Of a DNA stretch of 64,000 nucleotides, positions 57,474-64,000 are shown piece by piece. The notes beneath the pieces were generated by a model that made no database searches, was not told where the DNA came from, and saw nothing but the letters and a program-made list of their open reading frames with translations. The stretch comes from Primulina eburnea (lineage: Eukaryota; Streptophyta; Magnoliopsida; Lamiales; Gesneriaceae): assembly GCF_022965805.1 (NCBI RefSeq), contig NC_133101.1, positions 48,440,342-48,504,341 of the forward strand, read 5' to 3'. Position numbers and translations under genes: made by a program. Numbering within the stretch: the first letter of the stretch is position 1; the number at the start of each line of letters is the position of its first letter.

Positions 57474-59238
57474 TGTGCAACTAGCTAACAATTTACCTTA
57501 AAGCACATCTCATTCTTTGGAAATGGATTTCATGCATTATTAACTCATCAGATCATATAAGATATCTACACCGTATACGAGCAATGTATCACCAACTACA
57601 ATACATTGACTCCTACATGTGTAGTCATTACACCAAATCTTGCCTCTAATGACCTTAATCGAGCCGGTAAACGAGTCAAAATGTAGCACTAGCACGTAGC
57701 GCCCAGTGTTGTCTTGTGTCATAAGAACTAACGATATACAATCATAACAACATATTTATCCATTCGATAAATGATAATCACTTGGAAAGCCCGGTGGAGT
57801 TTTGTGCAGTTAACTCATCATATGATCATCCATCTATAGTTTTGAACATCTCTATGTCCCTATCAATGAAACGTGGTACTCAACATCACATATGTTAATA
57901 TCGAGCTCGAGCCGATATTTATCCTTCTTTAAGCGGATGAATCGACTAGAATGTGTTTAGAATATACAATAACCAAATATGTGTTTCAACTTTCATGTTC
58001 ACCATCATATTTACGACATCATATTTATTCTACTATGGTATATTCAAGATATTTATCTTTGCAGGTTACAAATAAATTAAATGTCATAATGAATAAAATA
58101 TAAAAATATTATTAAAATAAATATTTTTTTAACAAAGAGTCAATAAAGTTCAAGCCAATATATAGTTGTCTTGCATGGTACACTTTAAAACTTTTAACCG
58201 TTAATATTGTAATTAAAATAGTCTTAATATTATTTAGAAAATCAAGGCTTAGGAATTCAATAAACTAAAATATATTAAATATTGAAGATTTCTAGAACGG
58301 ATTTTGATACACAATCCAAGATGGCTTGTAGATACAACATTTCATTCAATTTTCATTCCTGTGAATCATATTAATTGATAATATCTCCGTTTCCAATATA
58401 TAGGTCAAGAACCCTTAAGTGTCATTCACTATCTTTCCCAAGTGCTGGGTAAATGTTATCATTCTAATATCAATTTCGATATCTCTATCAAAAATCAAGT
58501 ATGATGATAATTTAATCAAGTTCCACGTTTTTTTTTCAACTACCTCAAAAAGAAGTATAGGCCTCCTAAACTCTAAAATATACTATGTTGTGTTTTCCCA
58601 TGTTCCTATCGGAAATCCTCTCACCAAAGTGTCAGATTTCGAATAAATTTAACATTAAATTTTTGAACTGCAAATTGAAAGACAAAAAAAATAAAGAATA
58701 CATAAATTCATGTAAGAAATAATAATAGTAGGCTAGCAAATTTTCAAAACATGATATTCAAATAAAGTTCTGTAAATATTTAAAAACAAACAATAAATTT
58801 ATAATGAAATAATTAAACAAATAAAAATATGAAAGACTCTCATCACAAAATCAAGATAAGTAATAAAAATAGAAAACTAAAGTTGATTCTCTGTCCCCAG
58901 ATATAATTCATATATCTTGTGATTCAACTATCTCTTGTTATTTGCTCTCATGTCTTAAATTCGTGTCTCAAAGCCTCCTTGAATGCATCATTGTGTGGTT
59001 GTGTTGTTGGGTGTTATAGGGTGAAAGAATGAAGAAAAGTGTAGTCTCCTTCTCTCAAAAATGGCCGTCATCTTTATTTATACCATCTACATAATTAACA
59101 GGCCATAAAACGACGAACAATGCCCAATATAGGAAATTTTCTGCGTGAACGGCTCCAAGAACAGCAGGCAAGGTGCCCCATATCCTGGAAGGAGCTCCAG
59201 TGCCTCCTTGTTCTGTACCCGTGCTTGGACAGTGTTTT
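57474..59238. other. Unclassified AT-rich region, no gene seen
   Basis: No coding region or clear element end is visible. A minus-strand TATA-like GGTATAAATAAAG lies at 59072-59084, with a GC-richer block just upstream of it on that strand (59120-59220), which is the layout of an LTR U3. The text near 57880-57960 reads like an old copia LTR. I think it is decayed LTR sequence in minus orientation, with low certainty. The short minus frame at 57540-57722 has no recognisable motif. Confidence 0.35.
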
Positions 59239-60125
59239 TGTTAGAAAAAATGAGTTTTGTACTCATTTAGAATCGATAAAATAATTCGAACGAGCTACGT
59301 AGCGAACAGAAATATTTCTCGATTACCAATAAGGGTGAATGAGAAATTAATTGAGTTCAAATTTTATCGAATTAAAAGATTGAATCGAAAGGATTATATA
59401 TATATTATTATAATATATATAATATATTAGTATATTATAATAATATATATATATATATAAATTTAAAAAAAAAACATTATTGATGGCCGTGTGATTTCAT
59501 GAATTCAATTTGGACATGCCGAAAGGCCATGTCTTTTGTATTGAAATGATGTCTCCAAAAGGCATGTCTTTTGATTCAAGACTTTTCATTTTCTATAAAT
59601 AGTCCACCCTCATTTGCATTAATTGCACCTTTCTTCTTCTTCTCTTTTCTCTCTGATTTAGTTCTATATGCGAATTTTTAAAACTAACGCTTAAAATTCA
59701 AAATTTCAAAATATAAAATCTTGAGTTTGAATTTTCTAAGCTTATACGCTTAATTCGAACTTTGGAATTAAATTTGAGAGTCGTCTTCTAGTTTTGAGTT
59801 TTTTAAGCATTTGCGCTTAAATTCTTGGAATTGGATTTTTAAGTTTAACGCTTAGAACTCGAAATTAAAAAGTTTGCATACCATATTGATAGCATTCTAA
59901 ACATCTCAAGTTCGTGTGTCTTTAAAATTTGTAGTGCTATTATTTTAAAGTCGTAGTCGTTGTATCTTGGGAAACGAATTGCCAACAACCGTGAGCATCG
60001 AGGCGGGGCAATATCGTTTTAAGGAAAAAGAGTCAAACTCTTGCCTCGACTATTTTTGTCATAGCCATTTGGTTCACCCATTTCTATCCTTTGATTTCCC
60101 AAGTCAAAAGAATATCATACCAACA
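59239..60125 (+). repeat. Probable 5' LTR of copia element G
   Basis: It may begin TGTTAGAAAA at 59239 and end ACCAACA at 60125. A TATA box (CTATAAATAG) is at 59593-59602, followed by a CTTCTTCTTCTC leader. An AT dinucleotide-rich microsatellite lies at 59396-59462. A gag ATG follows at 60151. I find no canonical PBS, so the end is uncertain and the PBS may be deleted. The 3' LTR is outside the window. Confidence 0.55.
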
Positions 60126-60150
60126 ATCTTAAAACGATATTGGAACCAAA

Positions 60151-61032
60151 ATGACCTCAACAAGTACAACGACTCCAACTGTCCATCATAGAGAAAAACC
60201 TGAAAAGTTCCATGGTACTGATTTCAAGCGGTGGAAACAAAAAATGCTTTTCTACTTGAACACCTTGGCTCTGGAAAAATTCCTAAAAGAAGATCCGCCT
60301 ACTGTTGATGAAGAAGAACAAGATACTCAAAAGAGGGCAGCCGTTGATGCATGGAATCATAGTGGCTTCCTATGCAAAAACTATATCTTGAATGGACTCG
60401 ACAATGCACTGTACAACGTGTATTGTCCAGTGAAAACGATAAAATAATTATGGGATTCACTTGACAAAAAGTATAGATCTGAGGATGCCGGCTTGAAGAA
60501 ATTCATTGTTGGACGATTCTTAGATTTCAAGATGATTGATTCCAAATCGATTATGGCCCAACTGCAAGAGTTATAAGTAATTCTGCAAGAAATTCATACG
60601 GAATGAATGACCCTTAGTGATTCATTCCAAGTAGCGGTCCTGATTGAAAAATTGCCTCTCATGTGGAAAGATTTTAAGAATTATCTCAAGCATAAACGCA
60701 AGGAGATGAATCTTGAAGACTTGATTGTGTGCCTAAGAATTGAGGAGGACAATAGGGCATCCGAAAGAAATACCGGAAAAAGCAATTTTGAGGCGAGATC
60801 AAATTTAGTGGAACAAAACACGAGAAAGAAAAGAAAGCACCAAGGAAATGGTCCAAAGAAAGGAAATGCCAAAAGGTTCAAAGGAAATTGCTATAATTGT
60901 GGCAAGCCTAACCATTTGGCACGAGATTGCCGAGAAAAGAAAGGTAATCAAAAGAAGTCAAGGGGCCAAGTGAACATCACCGAAGATGAGAAATTGTCAA
61001 ATGTCATGTCAGATCTCATGCTTTTCCGCTGT
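60151..61032 (+). pseudogene. gag of copia element G (TNT1/Tork-like)
   Basis: The ATG at 60151 (MTSTSTTTPTVHHREKPEKF) opens a copia Gag with FHGTDFKRWKQKMLFYL and KNYILNGLDNALYNVY. Stops occur at 60445 ([14 protein letters not shown]), near 60574 and near 60605. The second half is open: QVAVLIEKLPLMWKDFKNYL, then a basic stretch and the zinc knuckle CYNCGKPNHLARDC near 60892-60933. Typical of a family common in eudicots that I would call Tork-like; lineage not certain. Confidence 0.85.
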
Positions 61033-64000
61033 TATGTTTGAAGCCAATCTAGTGGACAATCCAAAAGAATGGTTCATAGACACAGGAGCAACAAGGCATG
61101 TTTGCGCTGAAAAGGAAATGTTCTCTACCTATACCCTGATTAGTGGACGACAACTTTTCATGGGTAACTCTACTACGTCAAAAACCGTGGGACTTGGAAA
61201 GGTGGTGCTCAAGATGACATCAGGCAAGGAATTAACTCTTATTGATGTGCTACATGTTCCGGACATTCGAAAGAATCTTGTGTCGGGATCAGCACTTGTC
61301 AAGGCTGGATTTAGACTAGTGTTTCATTCTAGCAAATTTGTACTATCAAAGAATGATATGTTTGTAGGAAAAGACTATCTAGAAAAGAGCCTTTTCAAAC
61401 TGAATGCGATGAATGTAGTTCGTAACATTGAATGCAATAAAAGTACCAATTCTATTTACTTGGTTGAGTCGTGTGATTTATGGAATGAGGGTCATGTAAG
61501 TTATAATTCACTACGTAAGCTAGTAAATTTAAATTTATTATCTTCAATTGACGTAAAAAAAAAACACAAATGTGAGATTTGTGTAGAGGCAAAATTTACA
61601 AAGGCCTTGTTTCCATCCGTGGAAAGAAATACAACACCTCTAGAGTTAATTCACACTGATTTATGTGATTTGAAGTTTGTGCAAACTAGAGGAGGAAAAA
61701 AGTATTTCATTACTTTAATTGATGATTGCACAAGGTATTGTTATGTTTATTTGCTACGTAGCAAAGATGAGGCTATCGAAGTGTTTAAACACTACAAGAA
61801 TGAGGTTGAAAACCAATTAACTAAACGAATATAGAGCACTATTTGACGAATTTTGTTGCGAAAGTGGCATTATTCATCAAACTACTGCGCCATATTCACC
61901 ACAATCAATGGTATTGCTGAAAGGAAAAATCGTACTCTCAAAGAAATGATGAACGCAATGTTATTGAGTTCAGGATTATCCCAAAACTTGTGGGGGGAAG
62001 CAATCCTTTCAGCCAACTACATTCTTAATAAAATTTCACACAAAGTTAAGGATGAAACTCCTTACGAATTATGGAAAGGCCACAAGCCTTCCTACAAATA
62101 TTTAAAAGTGTGGGGGTGTTTGGAAAAAGCTGAAGTGCCAAAACCAAAACAAGTAAAAATTGGACCTAAGACAATAGATTGCATATTTATTGGATATGCA
62201 AATAATAGTAGTGCATATCGATTTTTGGTACATAAATCTGAAATAAGCGATGTGCACGAAGGAACAATTATTGAATCAAGGAATGATGTCTTCTTTGAAA
62301 CAACATTTCCTTGTAAAGAAAATAAAGAAATAAGTTCTCGAAAAAGGACTGATGAAACTACAAGCGGTGGAGTTCAATAAGAACAACAAGAACCACGACG
62401 TAGTAAGAAGGCTAAAACAGCAATGACCGTTGGCCCTGATTTTCTAACTTATATGTTGGAAAATGAACCAATGACAGTTAGTGAAGCGCTATCAAGTCCT
62501 GAAGCCCCTTTTTGGAAGGAGGCAATGAACAATGCGATAGAATCTATCTTACAAAATTAAACATGGTAATTGGTTGACCTCCCTCCGGAAAATAAACCAT
62601 TAGGATGCAAGTGGATTCTTAAAAAGAAATATAAGACCGATGGATCTACTGAAAAATATAAGGCTAGATCAGTAGCCAAAGGATATAGACAAATGGAAGG
62701 TCTTAATTATTTTGATACATACTCGCCAGTGACGAGAATAACATCTATTCGTGTATTGATAGCAATTGCGGCATTACATAATCTAGAAATGCATCAAATG
62801 GATGTGAAAACGGCATTCCTCAATAGAGAACTTGATGAAGAAATTTATATGGAACAACCCGAAGAGTTTATGGTTCCTGGAAAAGAGAAAAAAGTGTGTA
62901 GACTCGTTAAGTCATTATATGGGCTGAAATAAGTGCCAAAACAATGACATGAAAAATTCGACAAAACTATGTTGTCAAATGACTTCAAAATTAACAAGTG
63001 TGATAAATGTATTTACATCAAAGGCACACCTGAAGCATATGTGATGGTATGCTTGTACGTCAATGATATGTTAATTGTGGGAAGCAATATTAATATCATC
63101 AAGAATACTAAGAAGATGTTAATGAAAAACTTCGATATGAAAGATATGGGAGAAGTAGATGTCATTTTGGGAATAAAAGTGACCAAAACATCGGAAGGAC
63201 GTGTTTTGTCGCAATCTCACTATATTGAGAAAATATTGGAAAACTATAATGCGAATGATATGTCCTTGATCAAAACACCTGTAGATCCAAGTTCGCATCT
63301 TTCCAAAAATAAAGGTGAATCCATATCTCAATTAGAGTATTCGAAGACCATAGGCAGTCTGATGTATCTCATGAATTGCACTCGTCCAGATATTGCTTAT
63401 ACTGTAAACAAACTCAGCTAATTTACAAGTAATCCTAGCAATGATCATTGGAAGGCATTAATAAGGGTACTTAAATATTTAAGATACACCTTAAATTATG
63501 GATTACAATATACGAAATATCTGGCGGTCCTAGAAGGATATAGTGATGCAAATTAGATATATGACACAAATGATTCAAAATCCACAAGTGGTTACGTATT
63601 TACCATTGGTGGTGGGGCTATATCATGGAAGTCTTCTAAGAAAACTTGCATTGCTCGATCCACAATGGAATCGGAATTTATAGCTTTAGACAAAGCTGGA
63701 GAAGAAGCCGAGTGGCTTCGAAATTTCGTAGAAGAAATCCCTTGTTGGAATAAGCCAGTGTCCTCAATAATAATACATTGTAATAGTCAATCAGCAATTG
63801 GAATGGCACAAAACACTATATATAATGGTAAGTCTCGACACATCCGTCGTAGACATAATACCATACGACAATTGATCTCTAATAGCATTATCTCCATTGA
63901 TTATTTTAAATCAAAGGAGAATCTAGCGGATCCACTTACAAAAGGTATACCGAGAGATCAAATGAATTGTATATCAAGAGGAATGGGATTAAAACCTCAA
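61033..64000 (+). pseudogene. pol of copia element G, running off the window
   Basis: The protease reads [12 protein letters not shown] near 61070 (DTGA intact). The integrase zinc domain has lost its LWHGRLGH block (it reads [12 protein letters not shown]), while CEICVEAK remains. A deletion near 61832 removed the RSDRGGEY part with a catalytic Asp; the rest continues at ATINGIAERKNRTLKE-like text near 61905. RT is at 62570-63420, with stops near 62930 and 62946 and the active site YVNDMLIV near 63055 (Asn for the first Asp of YVDD). RNase H follows to the window end ([18 protein letters not shown] near 63580; [15 protein letters not shown] near 63918). Dead, with at least six breaks. Confidence 0.88.

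Noticed and set aside
57540..57722. Minus-strand 60-aa protein
   Set aside because: No start context, no motif, and the flanking text reads like old LTR sequence.

Overview
This is a stretch of plant nuclear DNA made almost wholly of nested LTR retrotransposons; I see no host gene, rRNA or tRNA gene. The elements are plant Ty1/copia (SIRE-like, and one TNT1/Tork-like) and plant Ty3/gypsy chromoviruses (Tekay/Del-like, with a chromodomain). The primer-binding sites I could find all match initiator tRNA-Met (TGGTATCAGAGC). The extra ORF of the SIRE-like copies resembles a retroelement protein I know from Gesneriaceae (Lamiales), so a lamiid asterid is my tentative guess; this is recall, not a search result.

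Layout. Bases 1-7365 are a decayed Ty3 element T1 (long 5' LTR running off the window, gag, intron-like segment, truncated pol, 3' LTR remnant), with a 3.33-kb solo LTR (2451-5780, minus, 5-bp duplication GCAGG) in its gag. T1 sits in a second Ty3 element F (pol fragment 7366-8095, LTR parts 8096-8810 and 21716-22055). F's LTR is split by SIRE-A (8811-21715), whose 3' LTR holds another solo LTR, D (20377-21682, duplication TAAAC). Then come two pieces of a second SIRE family: SIRE-2a (22056-23521) and SIRE-2b (23522 to 57473).

SIRE-2b is interrupted three times. First by Ty3 element B (24778-42380, duplication AAAAC), itself interrupted in gag-pol by the young SIRE-like element C (27985-37037, duplication GAAGA). 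Second by the minus-strand Ty3 element E (45405-54046, duplication TTCTC). Third, five bases before its own 3' end, by a 350-bp TRIM (57114-57463, duplication CAACG). Bases 57474-59238 are unclassified, and 59239-64000 hold a decayed TNT1/Tork-like copia element G.

B and C are young: C's LTRs are both 1153 bp and look identical; B's are 1831 and 1830 bp with one indel seen. C has full-length gag, pol and third ORF, and B had an unbroken gag-pol frame before C landed. The others carry many stops, frameshifts and lost catalytic residues.

Most worth a second look: (1) SIRE-like copies carry an antisense gene between pol and the third ORF, with its own minus-strand TATA box and AATAAA signal, in three copies; SIRE-A has a second one. 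(2) The third ORF has its own TATA promoter; in element C that promoter repeats the palindrome-array-plus-TATAAATAGG layout of C's LTR. (3) Four LTR families each carry a family-specific array of GC-rich palindromes just upstream of TATA, and one palindrome type is shared by copia element C and the apparently Ty3-type solo LTR D.
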